Origin: Gammaproteobacteria bacterium
GTDB lineage: Bacteria; Pseudomonadota; Gammaproteobacteria; Pseudomonadales; Azotimanducaceae
DNA: 64,000 nucleotides
Assembly (NCBI GenBank): GCA_012960535.1
Contig: DUBB01000025.1
Coordinates: 1-64,000, forward strand
Reading direction: 5' to 3'
This document shows, in pieces, positions 52,928 to 61,976 of this stretch (position 1 is the first letter of the stretch; every line of letters starts with the position of its first letter). The notes beneath the pieces are model-generated. The model saw only the letters and a list, made by a program, of their open reading frames with translations. It ran no database searches and had not been told where the DNA came from. A program made the position numbers and the translations under genes.

Positions 52928-53830
52928 TTAGCCGAAGCGATGCAGTAAGACTTTCAGTGAATTAATAAAGAGTTGCGGTTTATCCAGAAAGACATGGTGT
53001 CGCGCGCCGGGAATCACCATCAGATGGCTGTTTTGGCAGAGCGATTGGAGGGTGGTGATGTTGCTGCTATTCACGCCAGTAAAGAAGTGGCTGTCCTCTC
53101 CAATAATGAATGCCCTGCTTCCCGAAAATGCCTTAATCATATTGTAACCATCGGGTAGGTTTGGGCTTTCCTGCAGTTTTGGAAACAGTTTTCGATCCAG
53201 TTTGAATGCGAAGCCCATTTCGGTTTTCTTCAGAGAATGCCTGGAAATATGCTCAATGATATAGGCGTTTTTGCAAGGTTGCGGAGGTTTTAGTCGAAAC
53301 CGCCTTTGGCCTTCCTCGATAGTCTGGTAATAACGGTTTCTGGGTGTTGTTGGGCGTAAAGGTGATCGAATCGTTCTTTTCGGGGCTGCGCCATTTTGAT
53401 TTGAGCGTCTGACAACACTATCCACAAGGATCAGGTTTTTCACCAGTCCCGGTTTTAGATAGCAGGTACTGCGCGCCATGGCACCTCCAAAACTGTGAGC
53501 AACCAGGGTAACCTCGCTTAGTTCTGCCGAAGCAATAACAGTGGCTATTTCTTCTGCAAAAACCTCGGCGCTGTACACCGGCCTGTGCTCACTATCGCCT
53601 GAGCCGCTGAGGTCTAGAGCTACAATATTGTAGTCATGCGCCAGACCTGGAGCAATAAAATCCCACCAGTGAGCGTGCGCAGCATGGCCATGAACGAACA
53701 TAAGTCCAGGCTTCTCAGGATTAGACCAGCTGAGGTAATGAATGATTGCGTCTCTGGCAGTGACAAAGTGTGATGTGGGTTTCTGACTCAGGCTTTCTTT
53801 GAACCAAGTGGGCATCATGGGTGCTACCAA
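52928..53830 (-). CDS. Alpha/beta-fold hydrolase
   Basis: This 300-residue hydrolase has oxyanion-side HGHAAHAHWWDF near residue 45, a nucleophile elbow VAHSFGGAMARS with Ser near 111, and a late GARHHVFLDKP with the catalytic His. There is no signal peptide. The substrate is unknown; esterases, lactonases and haloalkane-type hydrolases share this layout. Two or three N-terminal Met choices exist (Met1, Met5, Met6). It is convergent with the dioxygenase gene. Confidence 0.88.
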   Translation of the reverse strand: MVAPMMPTWFKESLSQKPTSHFVTARDAIIHYLSWSNPEKPGLMFVHGHAAHAHWWDFIAPGLAHDYNIVALDLSGSGDSEHRPVYSAEVFAEEIATVIASAELSEVTLVAHSFGGAMARSTCYLKPGLVKNLILVDSVVRRSNQNGAAPKRTIRSPLRPTTPRNRYYQTIEEGQRRFRLKPPQPCKNAYIIEHISRHSLKKTEMGFAFKLDRKLFPKLQESPNLPDGYNMIKAFSGSRAFIIGEDSHFFTGVNSSNITTLQSLCQNSHLMVIPGARHHVFLDKPQLFINSLKVLLHRFG

Positions 53831-53887
53831 TAATGAATCGCGTTAGTATAGGCCAGTCAACCACAGATTATCAGAGTCGATGGCTTT

Positions 53888-54997
53888 ATGAACCACTGGA
53901 ACAACCGAACGGCACTGATCGCGATCGCAGTTGCATTCTTCTTTGGCCTATTAGCGGCATTAAGTCTTCGTTCCGCTGAGGTAGACGGTAGGACGTCGGC
54001 TAATGCACCTGCTCAAGCCGTAATCAAATGGCGAACCCCGGTCGCTTTTGGTACTAATTTGCCAGCACTGGGCGATAATGTACTGCGCCTATCTGAACGG
54101 TTGCGTACTGCAACTGCAGGCAGGATTCAACTGGAAATATATGAACCGGGGACGCTGGTACCAGCATTTAGCATAACTGAGAGTGTCAAGGACGGTAAGC
54201 TTGAAGCAGGTTATACCTGGCTTGGATACGATCAAGGGCGAATACCGGCAACGCCACTGTTAGCTGCTGTGCCATTTGGAATGGAACCCTGGGAGTTCAC
54301 CGCTTGGTATTACGAGGCAGGTGGCCAGGAACTCGCTGAAAAACTTTACCAGCCTCATAATATACATCCCATTCTGTGTGGGATTATTGGCCCTGAAACG
54401 GCTGGGTGGTTTCGATTTCCTATAGTCGACCTGAATCAGTTTGATGGTCTTAAGATTCGTTTTGCGGGGCTGGGGGGTAGAGTCCTTCAGGAATTGGGCG
54501 CTTCCGTTACGCTTATCCCATCCGGTGAAATTTTTCAGGCGCTGGAGAAAGGCGCCATAGACGCGACGGAGTTTTCGCTTCCCAATGTTGATCAGTTGCT
54601 GGGGTTCGATAAAGTGGCGAAATATAACTATTTTCCAGGCTGGCACCAGACTTTTACCGCATCGCATTTTATCGTTAACCTGGATAAGTGGAATGCGTTG
54701 GATATAGCTGACCAGGCTCTGCTTGACTTGGCCTGCACAGCCGGTGTGATCAGAAACTTAGCTCGTGGCGAAGCCTTGCAGGGTAGTGTTATCGCCGGTT
54801 TTGCAGATAAAGGTGTAACCCCCATTAAGTTTGACCTGGATATGCTTACCAACCTCCGTGAGATTTCCACGAAAGTATTGCAGGAAGAAGCAGACAAGGA
54901 TGCTGATTTTGCTGAGATATGGGCTTCGCAGAAAACCTTCATGGCGCTTTATCGGGGCTGGAAAGAACTGGCTTACTTGCCCAGGGATTTTCAATAA
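53888..54997 (+). CDS. dctP: TRAP transporter substrate-binding protein DctP
   Basis: This 369-residue exported binding protein has a signal/anchor helix (ALIAIAVAFFFGLLAALSL) and the DctP core, with the conserved DLNQFDGLKIRFAGLGGRVLQELGA segment and Arg that fixes the substrate carboxylate. It delivers an organic acid to the membrane subunits. The ligand cannot be read from sequence. Next come dctQ (directly, TAAATG) and dctM, making a complete operon. Confidence 0.93.
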   Translation: MNHWNNRTALIAIAVAFFFGLLAALSLRSAEVDGRTSANAPAQAVIKWRTPVAFGTNLPALGDNVLRLSERLRTATAGRIQLEIYEPGTLVPAFSITESVKDGKLEAGYTWLGYDQGRIPATPLLAAVPFGMEPWEFTAWYYEAGGQELAEKLYQPHNIHPILCGIIGPETAGWFRFPIVDLNQFDGLKIRFAGLGGRVLQELGASVTLIPSGEIFQALEKGAIDATEFSLPNVDQLLGFDKVAKYNYFPGWHQTFTASHFIVNLDKWNALDIADQALLDLACTAGVIRNLARGEALQGSVIAGFADKGVTPIKFDLDMLTNLREISTKVLQEEADKDADFAEIWASQKTFMALYRGWKELAYLPRDFQ

Positions 54998-55546
54998 ATG
55001 ATCCAGGGTCAAGACCAACCAGATTATCCCCTCACGCGATTTTCGGAGGTTGTGGAATCATTACTTGTGACTTTAGGATTATGGACAGGGGTGATCTGGT
55101 TGCTGCTGTTGGCTGTAATTATGGTGAACGTAATTGCCAGATACTGGTTTGCCCAGGGTTTTATAGAACTTGAAGAACTGCAATGGCACCTGTATTCCAC
55201 AGGGTTTTTAATTGGACTAACCTATGCTTTTGTTCAAGATGCTCATGTCAGGGTCGATGTTTTGCATCAGCGTTGGTCTGCGGTTACTCAGGCCTGGATT
55301 GAACTTTACGGCATCATCATTTTTTTAATGCCTTTTCTGTTGTTGGTGATTTATGCCTCAGTGCCCCTAGCACAATATTCATTTAATACTGCTGAAATAT
55401 CTCAAGCACCTGGAGGATTACCCTTTCGCTGGTTAATCAAGGGGTTGTTACCCGTAAGTTTTGTACTGTTGCTGCTTGCAGCTTTATCCAGACTGACCCG
55501 AGTGTCCAGTTTTCTGTTTAACTGGCCTTGCAAGGTTCAAGTCTGA
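54998..55546 (+). CDS. dctQ: TRAP transporter small permease DctQ
   Basis: This 182-residue membrane protein has four helices and the typical VIARYWFAQGFIELEELQWHLYSTGFLIG segment, with the conserved DAHVRVDVLHQRW loop. It is the stator-like partner of DctM. It begins immediately after the dctP stop and overlaps dctM by one base. Confidence 0.93.
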   Translation: MIQGQDQPDYPLTRFSEVVESLLVTLGLWTGVIWLLLLAVIMVNVIARYWFAQGFIELEELQWHLYSTGFLIGLTYAFVQDAHVRVDVLHQRWSAVTQAWIELYGIIIFLMPFLLLVIYASVPLAQYSFNTAEISQAPGGLPFRWLIKGLLPVSFVLLLLAALSRLTRVSSFLFNWPCKVQV

Positions 55547-56895
55547 TGTCAGCAGGGGATTGGTTGAGCCTGATGATGTTTGTGTCCTTCATCGTCCTGA
55601 TATTTTCAGGATTCCCTGTTGCCTGGGTACTAGGCGGGTTGGCGGTGCTGTTTACCGCCATTGGTATTGTTGCTCAGATTGATTTCAATCTTGATGTTGC
55701 TATGAGTTGGGATTATTCAACGCTGGTAGCAGACCGAATCTGGGATGTCATGAACAATTGGGTTCTGGTCGCCCTGCCAATGTTCATATTTATGGGCATT
55801 ATGCTGGATAGATCAGGCATGGCAAAACGGTTACTGGAGAGCCTGTCAGGGGTATTTAATTCTATTCCGGGCGGGTTAGCCCTGTCTGTTGCTCTGATTG
55901 GCGTACTGCTTGCCGCCTCTACCGGTATTATCGGTGCATCGGTCGTGTTATTGGGGTTGCTGGGTATTCCGCCTATGCTGGCGCAGCGTTACCAGCCTGA
56001 ATTGGCCGCAGGTACAGTGTGCGCTGTAGGTACTCTGGGAATCCTGATTCCGCCCAGCATCATGCTGGTATTGATGGCTGACCGCCTGGCCTTACCTGTG
56101 GGAGACCTGTTCCTGGGTGCCTTGTTACCGGGGCTCCTATTGGGAGCAATGTTTGTAGTTTATATTGTTACCATAGCCTATTTGAGGCCGGAGCTGGCAC
56201 CGCCTGCCGATAAACTAGAGAGGATTTCCGGTAAGCTGATAATTAAGGTTCTGGTGTCGATTTTTCCGCCTGTCATTTTAATTCTGGCCGTTCTCGGGTC
56301 GATATTTTTTGGTGTGGCAACGCCTACTGAAGCCGCTGGTGTCGGTGCTTTTGGCGCCATGTTACTGGCCTGGGTAAATGGTCAGCTGAATCGTGCTGTA
56401 CTCCGGGAGGTTGTTGTTGAGACAACTAAAACAACCGGATTTATTTTTGCCATTTTCATTGGTGCAACTGCGTTTTCACTGGTACTGAGAGGCTTAGGCG
56501 GTGATCAGTTGATTGCAGATGCGCTACTAGGGTTACCTTTTGAATCGCATGGGATTATTATCGTTATTTTGCTGGTCACATTCCTATTGGGTTTTTTCCT
56601 GGACTGGATAGAGATAACCCTGATCGTACTGCCTCTGGTCAGTCCTGTGGTTGCTGACCTCGGTTTTAATCTAATCTGGTTTACAGTGTTATTTGCGGTC
56701 TGTTTACAAACTGCTTTTTTAACTCCACCCGTTGGCTTTGCGATCTTCTACTTAAAAGGGGTAGCGCCCCCTGAGATATCAGTTGCAACCATATACCGGG
56801 GTGTGACGCCCTTCATTTTGCTGCAATTGATTGGATTGGTATTGATTTATATCTTCTCGGATCTGGTTCTCTGGCTGCCAGCCCAAGCTTACTAG
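55546..56895 (+). CDS. dctM: TRAP transporter large permease DctM
   Basis: This 449-residue membrane protein has about 12 helices in the elevator-type TRAP fold. LPMFIFMGIMLDRSGMAKRLLE near residue 72, AASTGIIGASVVLLGLLGIPPML, LGILIPPSIMLVL and the late FLTPPVGFAIFYLKG are typical. It couples sodium to organic acid uptake. ATG 55546 in the overlap TGATG was chosen; a TTG at 55528 would overlap more. Confidence 0.95.
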   Translation: MSAGDWLSLMMFVSFIVLIFSGFPVAWVLGGLAVLFTAIGIVAQIDFNLDVAMSWDYSTLVADRIWDVMNNWVLVALPMFIFMGIMLDRSGMAKRLLESLSGVFNSIPGGLALSVALIGVLLAASTGIIGASVVLLGLLGIPPMLAQRYQPELAAGTVCAVGTLGILIPPSIMLVLMADRLALPVGDLFLGALLPGLLLGAMFVVYIVTIAYLRPELAPPADKLERISGKLIIKVLVSIFPPVILILAVLGSIFFGVATPTEAAGVGAFGAMLLAWVNGQLNRAVLREVVVETTKTTGFIFAIFIGATAFSLVLRGLGGDQLIADALLGLPFESHGIIIVILLVTFLLGFFLDWIEITLIVLPLVSPVVADLGFNLIWFTVLFAVCLQTAFLTPPVGFAIFYLKGVAPPEISVATIYRGVTPFILLQLIGLVLIYIFSDLVLWLPAQAY

Positions 56896-57087
56896 GCAGC
56901 GGCTAACGGCTCCCACCAGTTTTTTGCGGGATAGGAACCGGATCTTTATTTCAGGCCTGGTGTTCTGCCTTCTGTCCCACTTTCACGGGCGCGGTGGTTT
57001 TCCGGCTGCGTCGACACTAGTCATGGCTGCTTAAGTTGAAGCGCCAGAGTTTATGCCATTGGTGGCTAGTTTTCGCAGTGAGGTGTA

Positions 57088-57639
57088 CTATGGCGCCTTT
57101 GCACCCTGCCATGGCTGAAGTGGTTCATCCGGTAGTTGGATGGTAAAGCTTTCTTCCCTGAAGACTTTGAAATCTCTAGATTGATAGTTCTGCAGGGCTC
57201 TGCGATGGTCCAGCGTGCAGGTATGTAGCCAGACTCGATTGCCACCGAGTATGAATGCCCTGTTAATGGCATCAGTTAAAAGTGTTCTACCAAAACCTCT
57301 GCCAATAAAATTCGGTAATAATCCAAAATAGGTGATTTCTACTGAACTGCCGGCTTCCAGCGAAAGTTCGAAGTAGCCTATTGGGTCTGCCTGCAGATAG
57401 GCTACCCACACTTCTATAGCCGGATCTTGCAGGTAACTTTGCCAGTCGCCATAAGACCAGTTAAGTCTTTCATACCAGTACCAATGGCTGCCTACTGCAG
57501 TATAGAGATAGCGATTGAATTCAGGCGCTAATTCGGTTTGCTGGTCGAGCCGATAGCTACCGTCACGGGGTACTTTAATGGAGGGATTATGAAATAGTTC
57601 CAAATGCCAGACTGTTACTTCTCGGGAAATCGTCCCCAT
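57088..57639 (-). CDS. GNAT-family N-acetyltransferase
   Basis: This 183-residue acetyltransferase has the acetyl-CoA loop GRGFGRTLLTDAI near residue 129, preceded by the beta-bulge segment VEITYFGLLPNFIG, and WLHTCTLDHRRALQNYQSRDFKVFR at the end. It acetylates a small amine or protein N-terminus. ATG 57639 was chosen as it follows the SDR-like stop (57653) by 13 bases; the upstream frame overlaps that gene. It is the last gene of a four-gene operon with the halohydrin-dehalogenase-like enzyme. Confidence 0.88.
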   Translation of the reverse strand: MGTISREVTVWHLELFHNPSIKVPRDGSYRLDQQTELAPEFNRYLYTAVGSHWYWYERLNWSYGDWQSYLQDPAIEVWVAYLQADPIGYFELSLEAGSSVEITYFGLLPNFIGRGFGRTLLTDAINRAFILGGNRVWLHTCTLDHRRALQNYQSRDFKVFREESFTIQLPDEPLQPWQGAKAP

Positions 57640-57652
57640 TATGCTGAATCCA

Positions 57653-58333
57653 TCACAGGCTCGTGACCCAGCCTCCGGAGAAAGGAAAAATCTGCCCAAC
57701 AAAAAAATCGCTATGGTCTGAGGCCAGGAACAGGGCTAATTCCGCCTGCTCTTCTGGTTTTGCGATTCTGCCGATGGGTACGTTCCTCTCCAGGTGTTTC
57801 TTAAAGCGTTCACTGCTCACCAACTGTTCAGGATAATAGACAGGATTGCTGACATAATTCTGTGCAATCGCATTGATCTGCACGTTCTTGGATGCATATT
57901 CAAGGCCGCAGGCCCGAATAAAAGCATTCTGGGCCCCCCTGGCTGCACAGTAGGCGGTGGAGCCAGGGATACCGCGTAATGGCGCTGCGCTGGTAACGGC
58001 AATAATCTTACCTCGACCTCTTGCCGCCATGATCGGCGCAAAATGCCTTATGAGTACCATGAGCGGGTGGACCATGGTGTTGAACAAGGCCTGCCAGTCT
58101 TCATCAAGGATGTTGCTTACAGGCGCGTTGCAGGGATCGTGGGCAAGATTGGCTATGAGTACATCAATGTCATTGCAATCGCTAGCATAGTCTTCTAGAC
58201 CGCCCTGGAATGGAACCAGTTCGCTTTTACTAACGACTTGTGCGCCTTCAGCCAGGAAGAGCTCAGCAATCGCGGGTCCCATGTAATCTTGGCTTTGGGT
58301 TACCAGGATTTTCTTTTTGGTCAGTCTTTTCAT
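57653..58333 (-). CDS. Halohydrin dehalogenase-like SDR-fold protein
   Basis: This 226-residue protein has the SDR fold but not the cofactor motif TGxxxGxG; instead it has T12-X4-Y17-M-G19 (VTQSQDYMG). Its triad is Ser115-X12-Tyr128-X3-Arg132 (S.. TAYCAAR), with Arg where dehydrogenases have Lys. Both features define halohydrin dehalogenases, which turn vicinal haloalcohols into epoxides and halide without NAD(P). A later NYVSNPVYYPEQ segment resembles the family's substrate/halide loop. Known ones are mostly about 230-255 residues. The natural substrate is unknown. DUF2237 and cupin genes precede it in the operon. Confidence 0.82.
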   Translation of the reverse strand: MKRLTKKKILVTQSQDYMGPAIAELFLAEGAQVVSKSELVPFQGGLEDYASDCNDIDVLIANLAHDPCNAPVSNILDEDWQALFNTMVHPLMVLIRHFAPIMAARGRGKIIAVTSAAPLRGIPGSTAYCAARGAQNAFIRACGLEYASKNVQINAIAQNYVSNPVYYPEQLVSSERFKKHLERNVPIGRIAKPEEQAELALFLASDHSDFFVGQIFPFSGGWVTSL

Positions 58334-58334
58334 A

Positions 58335-58724
58335 TTAGTTCACTGTGATTGAATATTCTGTCAGCAACTCAATAGGGACGATTTTCAGCGCACTGACATG
58401 GGAGCTATTCAGAAAAACACGCGGCGCGGCACCCTCCTGGTATGCCTGGAGCCAGCGAGCTGCACACAGGCACCAGCGGTCTCCCTGCTTGAGGCCCTGG
58501 AAGGACGACGCTGGCTGAGGCGTGGATAAATCGTTGCCAACGGTCCTGGAAAATTCCAGGAAGTGATCACTTATTTCCACGCATAGGGTATGAGAGCCCA
58601 CATCCTGTTGGCAGGTATTACAGCAGCCATCCCGAAAGAACCCTGTGAGTGGTTCTAGACTGCACGGGCTTAACTCGCTACCCAAGACGTTGACAGGATC
58701 TTCTTTGTTGGTCTGGTCAGTCAT
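58335..58724 (-). CDS. DUF2237-family protein
   Basis: This 129-residue protein has the DUF2237 marks: NVLGSELSPCSLEPLTGFFRDGCC near the start, GSHTLCVEISDHFLEFSRTVGNDLSTP, and GLKQGDRWCLCAARWLQA. Several Cys and acidic residues could bind a metal. Its function is not known to me. The stop is one base from the halohydrin dehalogenase-like start, so the two are tightly coupled. Confidence 0.93.
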   Translation of the reverse strand: MTDQTNKEDPVNVLGSELSPCSLEPLTGFFRDGCCNTCQQDVGSHTLCVEISDHFLEFSRTVGNDLSTPQPASSFQGLKQGDRWCLCAARWLQAYQEGAAPRVFLNSSHVSALKIVPIELLTEYSITVN

Positions 58725-58751
58725 ATTCAGAATGCAGTTTGCAGTTTAATG

Positions 58752-59234
58752 TTAGTTGATTTCAGGCTGTACTGGACTGAGGTCATCCCAATTCACGGCT
58801 TCTCGCTTGCCATTTACCCTGAATTGTCGGCGTTTCAGTCTGGGGTAGTCGCAAATATCGATTTCGCAGCGACTACCTCCCATGAGATAAACCAGGTCTT
58901 CGCTGTTGGCGTTAAACATAGCATGCGCAGGCGAATTTTTCTCAAAGCCCATAAAGTCACCCGCTGATACCTGGAACTGCTCTTCGCCGATGGATGCGAT
59001 GCCCTGTCCCGACAAGATGTAGATGAATTCTTCGTCCTGCTGATGGCTATGGAATTCGGTGGAGTCTCGACCCTGCTGCACCCGAACAAGATGAACTCCT
59101 ATGCTCTTTATGCCCGTAGGCTCGCTCAGCGATCGAGTTAGCCGAATCGCATTGTCATTGTGTTGATGGATATGTTCTTTCTCGTCGAGCTGTAGAATCT
59201 GGGCTGCTGTTAAAAGGGCTTTTGTAGCATGCAT
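58752..59234 (-). CDS. Cupin-domain protein
   Basis: This 160-residue protein has one cupin barrel: HSHQQDEEFIYILSGQG (motif 1, with His/His/Glu) near residue 61 and PAHAMFNANSEDLVYLMGG (motif 2 with His). It likely binds one metal ion; enzyme or regulator roles are both possible. It is the first gene of the operon with DUF2237, the dehalogenase-like protein and the acetyltransferase. Confidence 0.88.
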   Translation of the reverse strand: MHATKALLTAAQILQLDEKEHIHQHNDNAIRLTRSLSEPTGIKSIGVHLVRVQQGRDSTEFHSHQQDEEFIYILSGQGIASIGEEQFQVSAGDFMGFEKNSPAHAMFNANSEDLVYLMGGSRCEIDICDYPRLKRRQFRVNGKREAVNWDDLSPVQPEIN

Positions 59235-59292
59235 GGCTTTTACCTATATTCTGCTGCGGGTCTGGCTTATCGAAGCTGCCAAAAGGCGATAG

Positions 59293-60654
59293 TCAGCGTC
59301 TACGACGCGGCGCTGGCTTGCCAGGTGATCTGGATTTTCGGTGAGGAGGCTGCAGGGGTGCCAGCAACTGGTCGGGCGGATACTGGAAAGTAAGAGATTC
59401 GCCCAGTAACGCCTCGATGCTGGGCATCATGAAGGCATCGCTTTCACAGACCAGACTGATGGATGTCCCGGTCGCACCAGCTCTGCCTGTACGGCCGATT
59501 CTGTGGATATAGTCTTCCGGATCTTCAGGTAGATTGAAATTGACCACATGGCTTATATTGTCAACATGAATTCCTCGACCGGCGACATCAGTTGCTATCA
59601 GAACCTGGATTTTACCCTCCTTGAACTCGGTTAAGGTTTTGATCCGTTTACGTTGAGGTACTTCGCCGGTTAACAAGCCTGTATTGAAGCCACGGCGGTA
59701 AAGGCGGTCTTCAAGCCGCCGGGTATCGTCCCTGCGATTGACAAAGACAATGAGTTTACTGTTTGGGTTTTCTGATATTAGGTTACCCAGAACGGTGAGT
59801 TTTTCCTCTGTTGCCGTGAAGTAAACTATTTGTTCAATCGAATCAACCGCTAATTTTTCTGGTTCTATGGCGACCTTGACTGGGTTCATAGTCCATTGAT
59901 TCGCCAGCCTCTTAATATCCTCGCTAAGTGTCGCACTGTATAACTGGGTCTGCCTTTTGTCTTTTTTAGGGGTGCGCTGTACGATCGCTTTCACATCGGG
60001 GATGAAGCCCATATTAAGCATGCGATCGGCTTCATCAATTACCAGCATTTCAACTTTAGACAGGTCTATTATATTAGAACGGCAGAAATCCAGGAGGCGC
60101 CCGGGTGTTGCAACAATGATCTCTACAGGCCCTGCCAACTGGGTTTTTTGTTTTTCATAGTCGATTCCACCAACGACTGAGATTACCTTGATGTCCGTGA
60201 ATTTTGTCAACAGTATAGCGTCCTGACTGATCTGTAGAACCAGTTCGCGGGTGGGCGCTATAATCAAGGCAAATGGGGTTCCGGCCTTGCGATTATTGTA
60301 TTCTGGGTTTTCCAGATGGTAGGTGATGATCGCGATCAGAAATGCAGCGGTTTTTCCGGTTCCGGTTTGCGCCTGGGCAATGACATCCTCACCGTCAAGG
60401 CTGTGCGGCAGGACTTCTTTTTGGACGGGCGTACACTGGCTGAAACCGAGCGAAACAATCGCCTTGTTCAGAGAATCTGGTAAATCTAACTCTGCAAAGT
60501 CTTGCCCTAATATATTCTTCTTTTCTGGCTTTGGCTGCGGTGTCTTTGATTCAGGTTCTGATTCGTGGTTCCAGGCTGTAGATTGGGCTGATTCCATCTG
60601 TGTCGTGGTCTGCTTTTGGGTAGATGGGTTCAGCCATTTTTTTATTAGATTCAT
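59293..60654 (-). CDS. DEAD-box ATP-dependent RNA helicase (RhlB-like)
   Basis: This 453-residue helicase has the Q motif region (FSQCTPVQKEVLP), Walker A AQTGTGKT near 97, DEAD box VIDEADRM, SAT box LYSATLS, and HRIGRTGRAG near 388. The basic C-terminal tail ends PAPRRRR. The N-terminal 50 residues are Gln/Glu-rich. It unwinds short RNA duplexes; candidates are RhlB or another DEAD protein of mRNA decay or cold adaptation. Confidence 0.94.
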   Translation of the reverse strand: MNLIKKWLNPSTQKQTTTQMESAQSTAWNHESEPESKTPQPKPEKKNILGQDFAELDLPDSLNKAIVSLGFSQCTPVQKEVLPHSLDGEDVIAQAQTGTGKTAAFLIAIITYHLENPEYNNRKAGTPFALIIAPTRELVLQISQDAILLTKFTDIKVISVVGGIDYEKQKTQLAGPVEIIVATPGRLLDFCRSNIIDLSKVEMLVIDEADRMLNMGFIPDVKAIVQRTPKKDKRQTQLYSATLSEDIKRLANQWTMNPVKVAIEPEKLAVDSIEQIVYFTATEEKLTVLGNLISENPNSKLIVFVNRRDDTRRLEDRLYRRGFNTGLLTGEVPQRKRIKTLTEFKEGKIQVLIATDVAGRGIHVDNISHVVNFNLPEDPEDYIHRIGRTGRAGATGTSISLVCESDAFMMPSIEALLGESLTFQYPPDQLLAPLQPPHRKSRSPGKPAPRRRR

Positions 60655-60709
60655 AATATAATTGTGTTACCTGCTAAGGAAATGCTGGGTAAGAGCCATT
60701 CCCGGGGTT

Positions 60710-61933
60710 TCATTGTTGAGATCTGGCCAGGGCCAGTTGGAGGCAGCAGACCAGCACATCCAAGGCCTGCTCGAGTTCGATTATATCAGGAAAGGTGGGT
60801 GCTATACGGATGTTTCTGTCTTCTGGGTCTATTCCTAGAGGGTAAGTTGCTCCTGCGGGTGTTAATTTTACACCTGCCTGAGCTGCCAGGGAAATAGTCT
60901 CTTGTGCTAATCCAGGTTGGGTGTCGACTGAGACGAAATATCCGCCCATCGGCCGAGTCCAGTTAATAACGTTTAATTCCCGTAATTGTAAGAGTTTATG
61001 CTCAACAAGTGCGAATTTAGGACTGAGAATTTTTCTGTGCTTGATCATGTGGCGGTCCAGAGAGCCTGGATCTTGAAAAAATCGAGCATGACGCAATTGA
61101 TTCACCTTGTCGTAGCCAATGGTCTGTGACGAGAGGTAGTCTTCAAATCGTTCCAGGTTATTGGTGCTGCTACCCAGGAACGCCATGCCAGCACCGGCAA
61201 ATGTGACTTTGGAAGTGGATGCTATCATCAGCACGCTATCCTGGTTGCTTTTATCCTCGGCCAGTAACATGAGATTGTCCAGTTTGCTTCCCTGTTCTAC
61301 CAGATCATGGATAGCATAGGCATTGTCCCAGAATATTCGGAAATGGTCGCCGGAATGTGAAGCTAATTCGGCGAACCGTGCTACCGTTGTGGCAGCGTAG
61401 GTAAGGCCGGTAGGATTGCTGTATTTAGGTACACACCAGATACCTTTTATCATGGGGTCGGCTTTAATCAGCTGGGCTATTTCATTCATATCTGGGCCGC
61501 TTTCCAGAAGTCTGACTGGCAGCATCTGTATACCCAGATGCTGGCAGATTTTGAAATGCCTGTCGTAACCCGGAACAGGACATAAAAACTTTATCGGTGT
61601 ATTGGTCTGCTGTTGTTCGATCCGCCAGACGGGCATCATTGAGCTGACATAATGAAACATTAGAGTCAGGCTGCTATTGCCTGCAGCCATCACTTGTGCT
61701 GACTCAAGGTTCAGTATTTCTGCGCCCAGTCGGCGAGCTTCCGGAATGCCTAATAGTCCACCATAATTTCTGGCATCACCACCATCTTCCAGAGTGTAAT
61801 TCTCCTTTAAAATCCCATCGAGACCATTGGACAGGTCTAGCTGTTCTGAGCAGGGCTTGCCTCGCGTCAGATCGAGATCAAGGTCCGCTTGGAGAAAATT
61901 TGAAAACTGAATTTCAAGTTCCTGGAGGTTCAT
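60710..61933 (-). CDS. Aspartate aminotransferase-like enzyme (subclass If, PF12897 type)
   Basis: This 407-residue PLP aminotransferase opens MNLQELEIQFSNFLQ and has DLDLTRGKPCSEQLDLSNGLDG, the mark of this actinobacterial-type aspartate aminotransferase branch. The PLP lysine is in MIASTSKVTFAGAGMAFLG, with WDNAY and PKYSNPTG nearby. ATG 61933 was chosen because AGGAAA precedes it; a frame open from 62020 overlaps argC. It lies 43 bases after argC on the same strand, so it may be co-transcribed in amino-acid synthesis. Confidence 0.9.
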   Translation of the reverse strand: MNLQELEIQFSNFLQADLDLDLTRGKPCSEQLDLSNGLDGILKENYTLEDGGDARNYGGLLGIPEARRLGAEILNLESAQVMAAGNSSLTLMFHYVSSMMPVWRIEQQQTNTPIKFLCPVPGYDRHFKICQHLGIQMLPVRLLESGPDMNEIAQLIKADPMIKGIWCVPKYSNPTGLTYAATTVARFAELASHSGDHFRIFWDNAYAIHDLVEQGSKLDNLMLLAEDKSNQDSVLMIASTSKVTFAGAGMAFLGSSTNNLERFEDYLSSQTIGYDKVNQLRHARFFQDPGSLDRHMIKHRKILSPKFALVEHKLLQLRELNVINWTRPMGGYFVSVDTQPGLAQETISLAAQAGVKLTPAGATYPLGIDPEDRNIRIAPTFPDIIELEQALDVLVCCLQLALARSQQ

Positions 61934-61976
61934 AAATTTTCCTGTGCTCGGGTCATTCTGGTATGCAGCCAAGATA

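Noticed and set aside
57653..58333. Ordinary SDR dehydrogenase
   Set aside because: The nucleotide motif is missing and the catalytic Lys is Arg; the residue spacing fits halohydrin dehalogenases instead.
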